Shown here in pieces: positions 57,301-64,000 of a stretch of 64,000 nucleotides of DNA. Under the pieces are notes generated by a model. That model was not told the origin of the DNA, ran no database searches, and was given only the letters and a program-made list of their open reading frames with translations. The DNA is from Flavobacterium sp. 140616W15 (lineage in GTDB: Bacteria; Bacteroidota; Bacteroidia; Flavobacteriales; Flavobacteriaceae): assembly GCF_003668995.1 (NCBI RefSeq), contig NZ_CP033068.1, positions 2,046,001 through 2,110,000 of the forward strand. Reading direction: 5' to 3'. The first letter of the stretch is position 1. Every line of letters begins with the position of its first letter. Position numbers and translations under genes: made by a program.

Positions 57301-57400
57301 TGTCATTTCGACGAAGGAGAAATCTCCGTAAGTAACTCCGCAATGAAAGTCTAATCTTTGTCGAGCTTCTCGCGGAGATTTCTCCTTCGTCGAAATGACA
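57301..57400. repeat. Large inverted repeat with perfect 28-bp arms
   Basis: The left arm (57301-57328, starting TGTCATTTCGACGAAGGAG) and right arm (57373-57400, ending CTCCTTCGTCGAAATGACA) are exact reverse complements around a 44-base loop. Degenerate relatives lie at 17642-17752 and near 48579-48640. It looks like a REP-type palindromic element common in flavobacterial spacers. Confidence 0.85.
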
Positions 57401-57523
57401 AAAATGAGCAGACCAACTTTGGCAAAACCGCCTTAAACCTAAAATCATACCTAACAGTCCTGAAGCTTCAGGGTTAAAAACCTTTTAGAAAACTGAAAAC
57501 TGTGACTGAAACCTGAAAACTTG

Positions 57524-59800
57524 TTAAAGCGGCCTATCTTCTTTTTTCACTCCAAAAGTCGTCGATGGTTTACTTCCCATATACAGTTTTAATTCTCCTC
57601 CTTTTACTATCATATCATGCGTGATGTATGATTTTGTATATGGTTTTCCGTTGTACTCTGCTTTTTGGATATAGATGTTAGTTTTGCTATTATCTATTGC
57701 TTTTAATGTAAATGAAATCCCTTCTTTGTGATGAATTGTTGCTGTGTTTACTAACGGACTTCCTAAAACATAAATTCCATTTGCTGGATTAACAGAATAA
57801 AAACCCATTGATGAAAATACATACCAAGCCGACATTTGCCCTAAGTCCTCATTTCCGCATAATCCGTCTGGTTTTGTTGAGTAGAATTTATCATCAATTT
57901 CACGGATTAGCTTAGCCGTTTTCCATGGTTGCCCTGCGTATGCATACAAATATGGAATATGATGATTTGGCTCATTTCCTTGTGCATATTGTCCAATTAA
58001 TCCACTAATATCTGGTGATATTTCTTCGCCTTCTACTTTGTCTGTTATCAGGAAAAGCGAATCTAACTTAGCTAAAAATTTATCTTCGCTACCGAATAAT
58101 TCTATTAAACCATAAGGATCTTGTGGAACTAACCATGTGTATTGCCATGCATTTCCTTCTACATAATCGTCTTTGCGATGTGCTGATGAAAGCGGATTAA
58201 ATGGTGTTCTCCAATTTCCATCCGTTAATTTCCCTCTCATAAATGTAGTTTCTTTATCGAAATAAAGCTTGTACAAATTGGCTCTTTTAGTGAAATAGTT
58301 ATAATCATCTGTTTTACCCAATGACTTTGCCATTAGTGCTATACAATAATCATCAATAGCATATTCTAAAGCATTCCCTACTGATTCCAGTAATTTATCC
58401 GCAGGAATATATTCTAGTTTTTGAACATAATCCATTCCCTCACGCGTTTGCATCGCTGTTTTTTTGATGGCTTCATAAGCCAATGCCACATCATAGTCTC
58501 TATATCCTTTCATATAAGCATCAACAATAACTGCAATCGAGTGATTCCCGTTCATTGTATTGGTTTCATTCCCCATCAAATGCCAAACGGGTAATCTTCC
58601 TTGTTGCTCATAGATAGCCAAAAATGATTTAACGATATCATTAATTTTATCTGGATGCGTAATTGTATATAAAGGATGCAAAGCACGATACGTATCCCAA
58701 AGTGAGAACGTAGTGTAATTAGTGAAATTTGCTTTTTCGTATACTTTTTTGTCTGTCCCTCTATAATCTCCATTTACATCATTAAAAATTGATGGTGCAA
58801 ACATGGTATGATACATTGCTGTATAAAAAACTTTCGTTGTTTTATCATCTGCTTTTATCTGTATCTTATTTAATTCCTTGTTCCATTTTGAAGTCGCTTC
58901 TTTTACTACTGCATTAAAATCCCAATTTGGAATCTCCGCTTTAATATTCGCAGAAGCGTTTTCATAACTTACTGGAGAAATTCCGACTTTTACTAAAACT
59001 TGCTTGTTTTTTAAAGTCTTAAAATCTAAAACAGCTTTCATTCTTACCGCTTCTCCTTCTTTTCCTGCAACAGCAGTTGTGTTGTCGTACAATGCCATAT
59101 TAGTAATTGGCTCAGAGAATTCAATGGTAAAAAATATACGTTGATCAGCAGCCCAACCTGTAGAATATCTATATCCTACAAGGGTTGTTTCGTTTATCTT
59201 TTTTATAAATGTTTTTACTGGTTTATCCCATCCCACACCATCGGCAAGGTCTAATAAAACGTGATTATCTGTAGTGGTATTAAATGTATATTTATGAAAA
59301 CCTACTCTTTCACTTGCTGTTAACTCTGCTTTAATTTTATATTTATCCAATAAAACACTGTAATATCCAGCTTTGCTTACTTCATTTTTATGAGAGAAAT
59401 AAGATCCATAACCGGTTACCATATCTTCTTTTGTTCCTTTGGTAAGCGGTACTTTTCCTGAAACTGGTAACAAAAGAATATCGTTTAAATCTCCAATTCC
59501 TGTTCCGCTTAAATGGGTATGTGTGAATCCTAATATGGTATTACTTGCATAATTGTATCCACTGCACCAATCCCAACCTTCAAAAACATTTACTGGTCCT
59601 AATTGTACTGCCCCAAAAGGAACATTAGCTCCCACAAATACATGTCCGTGACCTGCAGATCCTATTAATGGATCTACATATTTAGTGTAATCTATACTGC
59701 TTTGTTTTGCTTTCTTTTCCTGTGAAATCGCAGGATTGGCAAAAAATAGATTTAAAGCGATAATACCGCTAAAAGCTATTTTGTTATATTTTTTAAACAT
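57524..59800 (-). CDS. GH92 alpha-mannosidase (copy closer to GH2)
   Basis: 758 residues, Sec signal peptide (about 1-26, ANPAISQ). GH92 signatures: VGANVPFGAVQLGPVN, GFTHTHLSGTGIGDL (substrate loop different from the neighbour GH92), TTFSLWDTYRALHPLYT, VEGNAWQYTW (Glu548, predicted general acid) and NEPNHHIPYLYAYAGQPWKTA. The divergence from the downstream copy, mainly in the N-terminal substrate loop, suggests a different linkage preference. It probably works on alpha-1,2, -1,3 or -1,6 mannose, calcium-dependent. Confidence 0.95.
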   Translation of the reverse strand: MFKKYNKIAFSGIIALNLFFANPAISQEKKAKQSSIDYTKYVDPLIGSAGHGHVFVGANVPFGAVQLGPVNVFEGWDWCSGYNYASNTILGFTHTHLSGTGIGDLNDILLLPVSGKVPLTKGTKEDMVTGYGSYFSHKNEVSKAGYYSVLLDKYKIKAELTASERVGFHKYTFNTTTDNHVLLDLADGVGWDKPVKTFIKKINETTLVGYRYSTGWAADQRIFFTIEFSEPITNMALYDNTTAVAGKEGEAVRMKAVLDFKTLKNKQVLVKVGISPVSYENASANIKAEIPNWDFNAVVKEATSKWNKELNKIQIKADDKTTKVFYTAMYHTMFAPSIFNDVNGDYRGTDKKVYEKANFTNYTTFSLWDTYRALHPLYTITHPDKINDIVKSFLAIYEQQGRLPVWHLMGNETNTMNGNHSIAVIVDAYMKGYRDYDVALAYEAIKKTAMQTREGMDYVQKLEYIPADKLLESVGNALEYAIDDYCIALMAKSLGKTDDYNYFTKRANLYKLYFDKETTFMRGKLTDGNWRTPFNPLSSAHRKDDYVEGNAWQYTWLVPQDPYGLIELFGSEDKFLAKLDSLFLITDKVEGEEISPDISGLIGQYAQGNEPNHHIPYLYAYAGQPWKTAKLIREIDDKFYSTKPDGLCGNEDLGQMSAWYVFSSMGFYSVNPANGIYVLGSPLVNTATIHHKEGISFTLKAIDNSKTNIYIQKAEYNGKPYTKSYITHDMIVKGGELKLYMGSKPSTTFGVKKEDRPL

Positions 59801-59831
59801 CTATTCTATTTTTTTATTTGAATTGTGTGAA

Positions 59832-59981
59832 ATTTAACTGCAAAGTGCACAGTCCCGATAGCTATCGGGATACGCAGAGTTCGCAAAGTTTTTCCATTTG
59901 TTTCTTTTTTTACAATAAAATTTAACCGCAAAGTGCACAGTCCCGATAGCTATTGGGATACGCAGAGTTCGCAAAGTTTTT
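59832..59981. repeat. Two direct repeats, each with an 18-bp palindrome
   Basis: Copies at about 59832-59893 and 59920-59981 (88 bases apart) share TTTAACYGCAAAGTGCACAG, then TCCCGATAGCTATCGGGA (perfect palindrome in the first copy, one change in the second), then TACGCAGAGTTCGCAAAGTT. They lie in the spacer between the GH92 and GH2 genes, and a fragment GCTATCGGGATA recurs near 62478. Confidence 0.8.
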
Positions 59982-60000
59982 AGCCTTTAACATCTATTGA

Positions 60001-60020
60001 AGACGTACTGCGGTGCGTCT
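60001..60020. repeat. Short palindromic hairpin, copy B
   Basis: AGACGTAC (60001-60008) pairs with GTGCGTCT (60013-60020), one G-T pair, loop TGCG. Copy A is at 40210-40229. Confidence 0.6.
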
Positions 60021-60089
60021 TTACAGAAAACCTTTGAACCTTTTTTATTCGCAACACAAGAAACCTTTGTCCCTTTGTCCCTCAAAACC

Positions 60090-62078
60090 TTAGTACCTTT
60101 TAAGAACATCATAAAGAGAATAAACCTTAACCTCTGGTTTTACTATTTTTCCTTCGAATGTAATTGTTCTTTCTTCTCCTGCTTTTAAGTCGATATAATT
60201 ATCACTCCATTTGCCTGTGTATCCTTTTATGGAAACATTTACATATTTTGCAAATTTTGAAGCTTTTAAAATCAGTTTATTTCCTTGTACTTTCCATGTG
60301 ATTTGTGGATCTTCTAACTTTAAATCTATCGGACGTGTTAAATCAATTTCAGGTTTAATATCATCACGATAGGCTTCTTTCATGGCGTACCAAGCTGCTT
60401 TTGGCTGACGGTCGTAATAATCAGTTACACTCCAACTTGCAACAGGCCAACAATCGTTAAGCTGCCAAACCAATGTTCCCATATTATAAGGTGCTTTAGA
60501 ACGGTGAATTCCGATAATGTTCTTCAGCGAATAATATTGCAAACATTGTGTGAGGTATGTATAATCTTCGACATTCATTTTCTTTATTTTGGTCGAATCT
60601 ATAAAATAACGATTTAAATAAGAATCTAATTTCATGAATCCTTTTCCAGCTTTTTGATGCGCTTGCAAAATATCGGAATATAAATATCGGTCTTCTGGCA
60701 ACGTAAATCTTTCGATTGACGAATAATTTGGCATCGCCTGCATTCCGTATTCACTCACAAAACGTCCTGTTTTTTTCTGTACTGCTTCTACATCTTCTAA
60801 TCCCCACCAAGTTCCCCAATAATGGCTATCTCCTTCAGTTATGCTTTTTTCTTTTGACCAATGAAATAATGGTGATGAACTAATATATGGTCTTTTATTA
60901 TCGACTTCTTTTACCCATTTTGGGATACTATCCTGAAACAAACGAACGTAATCTTTCCATAATCGTGTCGAATCTTGTTTGGACATATTCATACTTTTTT
61001 GCCATCCCCAGTTTTTGAATGCTTCGTCGGCTTCGTTATTTCCGCACCATAATACAATACTCGGATGATGACGCAAGCGTTTTACCTGATACTGAACTTC
61101 TTTCTTTACATTGTCGAAAAAAGCGTCGTCTCCTGGTACCATTGTCCCTGCAAACATGAAATCTTGCCAAACATTAATTCCGTATTTATCACATAAGTCA
61201 TAAAAATAATCATCTTCATAAACTCCTCCTCCCCAAATACGAAGCATATTCATATTGGCATCCTTTGCCATACCAACTACTTTCTCATATTCCTTTTTGG
61301 TCACTCTAGAAAGAAATGCATCCGAAGGAATATAATTAGCTCCTTTCATGTACACTGGCTTCCCATCTATTTTAAAGTAAAATGATTTTCCTAAACTATC
61401 TGGTTGTTGTACCAACTCTATCTTTCGATTGAGTACATACGGTTTCTCAGGCGTTTTTTTATCATACGCTTCCAAGCGTGGAGTTTTCACTATTCCGCAA
61501 GTAGTAAATTTAGGTCCCCAATCCCATCCAAAATGATATTGCGCTTTACGCACATAGGCACGAGGGTTATCTGGAATTACAAATGGTAAATCTTTTTTTG
61601 CAAGTGAATCGACTACATTTTGTGCTGATTTAAATACGATTACCAAATCATTATTTCCTGGTTTAATTATCTTTTTTACATCAACTTTCCATTGGCGAAA
61701 CATATTATCTGCCTTTAAAACCAATTGATTATTCAAATAAACAGAGGCATAAGTATCTAATCCGTCAAAAACCAGTTCGGTATGTTTTTTATTAAAAGTT
61801 GCTGAAGTCACCTGAAAAGTCGTTTTATACTCCCAATCTTTCTTTTCTATCCATTCTAGTTTTTTCTCATTGTCCCGATAAAATGGGTCTGGTATTAATT
61901 TGTTGTTTAACAAATCGGTATGTATCTCTCCAGGAACTGTTGCTGGATACCATTTTTCAGTTTTTGTTTCACGGTATTCCCAGCCTTTTTTTATATCAAT
62001 ATTTTGAGCACGAACTGCAAATGAAAAATTTGCAAGACAAATGCCGACTAACCAATAAAAGCTTTTTTTACATTCCAT
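60090..62078 (-). CDS. GH2 beta-mannosidase lacking the central Ig-like domain
   Basis: 662 residues, Sec signal peptide (about 1-24, VRAQ). N-terminal jelly-roll (about 26-205, AHVPGEIHTDLL-type region here ATVPGEIHTDLL, YHFGWDWGPKFTTCGI), then a TIM barrel (about 230-560) with GNNEADEAF (Glu349, acid/base) and FVSEYGMQ (Glu443, nucleophile), and a short C-terminal beta-domain. Beta-mannosidases of this family are normally about 820-860 residues. The missing part is the immunoglobulin-like domain between the jelly-roll and barrel, replaced here by about 15 residues (KKTPEKPYVL) before RKIELVQ. It should hydrolyse the Man-beta-1,4-GlcNAc bond of the N-glycan core, if the shortened form folds. 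Confidence 0.92.
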   Translation of the reverse strand: MECKKSFYWLVGICLANFSFAVRAQNIDIKKGWEYRETKTEKWYPATVPGEIHTDLLNNKLIPDPFYRDNEKKLEWIEKKDWEYKTTFQVTSATFNKKHTELVFDGLDTYASVYLNNQLVLKADNMFRQWKVDVKKIIKPGNNDLVIVFKSAQNVVDSLAKKDLPFVIPDNPRAYVRKAQYHFGWDWGPKFTTCGIVKTPRLEAYDKKTPEKPYVLNRKIELVQQPDSLGKSFYFKIDGKPVYMKGANYIPSDAFLSRVTKKEYEKVVGMAKDANMNMLRIWGGGVYEDDYFYDLCDKYGINVWQDFMFAGTMVPGDDAFFDNVKKEVQYQVKRLRHHPSIVLWCGNNEADEAFKNWGWQKSMNMSKQDSTRLWKDYVRLFQDSIPKWVKEVDNKRPYISSSPLFHWSKEKSITEGDSHYWGTWWGLEDVEAVQKKTGRFVSEYGMQAMPNYSSIERFTLPEDRYLYSDILQAHQKAGKGFMKLDSYLNRYFIDSTKIKKMNVEDYTYLTQCLQYYSLKNIIGIHRSKAPYNMGTLVWQLNDCWPVASWSVTDYYDRQPKAAWYAMKEAYRDDIKPEIDLTRPIDLKLEDPQITWKVQGNKLILKASKFAKYVNVSIKGYTGKWSDNYIDLKAGEERTITFEGKIVKPEVKVYSLYDVLKRY

Positions 62079-62366
62079 TTTTACTGTGTAATAAAATTAT
62101 TATTTAGGTCTATTTTTTAAGTGTGTTTTTCTAAAGAGCAATGGTCATTAAGCGTTGGCAGAGGAGAAGGATAACTGCCCTCCACAATTAATTCCTTCTC
62201 TTTTAAGTTTTATGTATTAGAATTAAAGTAACTAACAAAAATATCCAAACACATATTCTTTTTTACAGCTGCCAAACTTTAATAAATTTATTTTAGTTTC
62301 TATAGCTATTCTACCATCTGGACATAATTCTAAAAAGCAAACACTAATTTCACGAATTGACACGAA

Positions 62367-62396
62367 TTAGTTTGTGAAATTAATTTCACAAACTAA
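62367..62396. repeat. 30-base perfect palindrome
   Basis: The arms are TTAGTTTGTGAAATT and AATTTCACAAACTAA, with no loop. They are flanked on both sides by CACGAATT and TTCGTG repeats, giving a longer imperfect inverted repeat from about 62341 to 62440. Confidence 0.75.
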
Positions 62397-62657
62397 GTTA
62401 GCCATTAATATTAGTGTAAATTAGTGAAATTCGTGTTCTAAATTTATTTATACTATTTGTGTCCTTACCGTAGGATTGCTATCGGGATAGATTTTAGATT
62501 GCTCAAAAAATCAATCATCCATTTTTAAGTTATATTAAAAGTAATTCCATTTTTTTCAGCAAAAGCAATTTCACTGTTTGCAAAAAAAAGGTACTAAAAA
62601 ACAATATATTAACCTCTTTATAACAACTGTTTTTTTATATAATCAAAATAAAATCTT

Positions 62658-62698
62658 AAAAATAAGCCGGGAGGTACCCTCCTACCCGACTTATTTTA
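62658..62698 (-). terminator. Terminator after the SusD-like gene
   Basis: On the minus strand AAAATAAGTCGGGTAGG pairs with CCTCCCGGCTTATTTTT (arms near 62661-62671 and 62685-62697) and ends in T residues, 21 bases past the SusD stop. It makes the SusD-containing message end here, so GH2 and the other genes need their own promoter. Confidence 0.75.
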
Positions 62699-62718
62699 AC
62701 TAACCTAACCAATATTAA

Positions 62719-64000
62719 TTATTTATCCCACCAAATTCTGGTTGTCATTAAGTCTAACCCTTGGCGTTGTATTGCTTCTTTATAGTTGGCTCCATTTGTT
62801 ATTAACTCAGTTTGATCGTATATTAATCTTCTTGGAATAATACCATTAGTATCACCTAAAGGATCATTGACTGGTACTAAAACTGGATATCCTGTTCTTC
62901 TCCAGTCAGAAAAAGCTTCGAAACCATTAAATAATAAAACAATCCATTTTTGAGTTATAATCTGCTCTATTTTTTGAGCCTCTGTTCCTGTGGCTTTAAA
63001 AGGATGAGCCGCAATATATGTGTCATACTCTGCTGTTGTAACTGCTGGCACTTTGTCTCCAAAAATGGTTAAACCTTGCATTGCTCCTTTTACTCCATCT
63101 TCATAATGTTGTTGTGCTGTTCCTGAAACATTCCAACCTTTTACTGCTGCTTCTGCCAATAAAAATTCTACTTCGGCATAAGACATAATTAAAGTAGGTG
63201 CATCTAAACGCAATACGGTAGAAGTATTTGGGTCTGAAAAAAGTTTTTTGTCACCACCTGGGAATTCTTTTGCATCATTTGCAAGTCCTTGTTGATGAGC
63301 AGGATTATTATCTCCTGAAGCTTCTAATTTTGCATAAATTCTTAAACGTGGATCGTTTGTATTTTTCAATAAATCTATAAAAGTTTTACTGTATTTAACG
63401 TTAGCTTCTCCTCCATTTAGATCATTTCTAACCCAAGATGAAGTAATAGGGTTTGTCCTAACTCCTGCGGGACCTGAATCATGTTTTAGTACTGCACTAT
63501 CACTATTTGAATTAAAAACACCTTTAGCTACTGCTTTTTCTACAAATTCTTTTGATTTTGCCGGATCTACTTTAGATAAACGCATTGCCACTCTCAACAT
63601 CAATGAATTCGCAAATTTTTTCCATTTTGCTACATCACTTTGGTAAAATAAATCAGCATTACCTACAAAAGCTTTATTGGCATCTAATGCAGTACCAGCC
63701 TCATCTAACTCTTTTAATAAATCATTGTAGATTGCTTGCTGTGTATCATATTTAGGTGCAAAAATGTTCCCATTATAACCTTTTCCTGCTTCAAAATATG
63801 GAATTTCTCCATAAGTATCTGTCAATTTCTGGAACATGAATACTTTCATGATTCTACATGCCTGAATCATATTTGAATTTTCTGGCGTATTTGGTAAAAC
63901 TGATAACAACTGGAAAATTTGATTCAATCCCTTACCGTATGATTCTCCAAATAAAGAGCCTGAATACTCTGATACATAGATATATTTTGAACCTGGTCCT
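62719..64000 (-). CDS. SusD/RagB-family (SusD-like_2 type) outer-membrane lipoprotein, N-terminus off the right edge
   Basis: At least 426 residues, open to the window edge. The first in-frame TTG is at 63927, but the frame is open beyond it (ending GPGSKYIYVSEYSGS at the edge), so the N-terminus and lipobox lie outside. Features include ACRIMKVFMFQKLTDTYGEIPYF, SYAEVEFLLAEAAVKGW and AFSDWRRTGYPVLVPV near the C-terminus, typical of the SusD-like_2 group. It is the glycan-binding partner of a SusC that should lie to the right. As the N-glycan genes follow on the same strand, it likely captures mannose-rich N-glycans. Confidence 0.93.
   Translation of the reverse strand, partial: GPGSKYIYVSEYSGSLFGESYGKGLNQIFQLLSVLPNTPENSNMIQACRIMKVFMFQKLTDTYGEIPYFEAGKGYNGNIFAPKYDTQQAIYNDLLKELDEAGTALDANKAFVGNADLFYQSDVAKWKKFANSLMLRVAMRLSKVDPAKSKEFVEKAVAKGVFNSNSDSAVLKHDSGPAGVRTNPITSSWVRNDLNGGEANVKYSKTFIDLLKNTNDPRLRIYAKLEASGDNNPAHQQGLANDAKEFPGGDKKLFSDPNTSTVLRLDAPTLIMSYAEVEFLLAEAAVKGWNVSGTAQQHYEDGVKGAMQGLTIFGDKVPAVTTAEYDTYIAAHPFKATGTEAQKIEQIITQKWIVLLFNGFEAFSDWRRTGYPVLVPVNDPLGDTNGIIPRRLIYDQTELITNGANYKEAIQRQGLDLMTTRIWWDK

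Larger units (their letters stand above)
57155..57523. other. Spacer rich in palindromes
   Basis: 369 bases between the two GH92 genes. It holds the palindrome at 57170-57196, the large inverted repeat at 57301-57400 and a decayed CCTAACAG copy near 57450. No gene is seen. Confidence 0.55.
62079..62718. other. Large spacer between GH2 and the SusD-like gene
   Basis: 640 bases without a gene. It contains the 30-base palindrome at 62367-62396 with flanking CACGAATT-type repeats, a fragment of the CGATAGCTATCGGGA repeat near 62478, and the terminator at 62658-62698. The GH2 promoter should be here: TATTTTTG on the minus strand at 62236-62243 matches the -7 consensus. Confidence 0.6.

Noticed and set aside
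1..64000. tRNA, rRNA, prophage or restriction-modification/defence genes
   Set aside because: Both strands were scanned by eye for characteristic sequences and protein families; none was found.

Overview
The window looks like the chromosome of a Flavobacterium-type member of the Bacteroidota. It is AT-rich and has two SusC/SusD pairs or parts of pairs, a FecR/ECF-sigma/TonB-receptor cascade, a type IX secretion (T9SS) C-terminal domain, lipoproteins with Asp-rich sequence after the cysteine, almost no Shine-Dalgarno sequences, and several promoters with the Bacteroidota -7 element TAnnTTTG. No rRNA, tRNA, insertion sequence, prophage or CRISPR array was found.

Left part (1-18.3 kb): an ECF sigma factor (frameshifted), a FecR anti-sigma factor and the start of an STN-type SusC receptor run off the left edge. 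A probable zinc-uptake locus follows on the + strand: a His-rich small protein, two DUF4625 lipoproteins around a TonB receptor, and an AztD-like lipoprotein with conserved His clusters. The rest is mostly household genes: a LytS/LytTR two-component pair, a CPBP protease, a polysaccharide deacetylase, a YdjM-like membrane protein (frameshifted), an erythromycin-esterase-family protein, a processive family-2 glycosyltransferase and a TlpA-like thioredoxin.

Centre (18.5-39 kb): a sialic-acid utilisation locus, all on the + strand. It contains a ROK-type regulator, SusC, SusD (frameshifted), N-acetylneuraminate lyase, a NanM-like kelch mutarotase, an MFS transporter, a GDSL plus sialate O-acetylesterase fusion, an AGE-family 2-epimerase, a T9SS-secreted GH33 sialidase with two LamG domains, NagA, and a NagB-LmbE fusion. 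The implied route is release and de-O-acetylation of Neu5Ac, cleavage to ManNAc plus pyruvate, epimerisation to GlcNAc, phosphorylation, then NagA and NagB to fructose-6-phosphate. There is no ManNAc kinase, so a ROK sugar kinase such as the one at 52.3 kb may supply the phosphorylation step.

Right-centre (39-50.8 kb): HxlR regulator with a flavodoxin-fold reductase, a MarR/GNAT pair, an EamA exporter, an iron-type module (AraC regulator, TonB receptor, DUF4374 lipoprotein), a DUF962 protein, a DUF3754-like protein and a YkgJ cysteine-cluster protein.

Right end (50.9-64 kb): a minus-strand N-glycan (mannose core) utilisation locus. It holds a glycosylasparaginase, a ROK kinase, a GH125 alpha-1,6-mannosidase, two GH92 alpha-mannosidases, a GH2 beta-mannosidase that lacks its central Ig-like domain, and a SusD-like lipoprotein cut by the window edge. 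Together with the sialidase locus, this cell appears equipped to take sialylated glycoprotein glycans apart from both ends.

Two cross-cutting points stand out. Three genes are each broken by a single missing base in a homopolymer, which suggests sequencing indels rather than decay. The intergenic DNA also carries several families of dispersed palindromic repeats.
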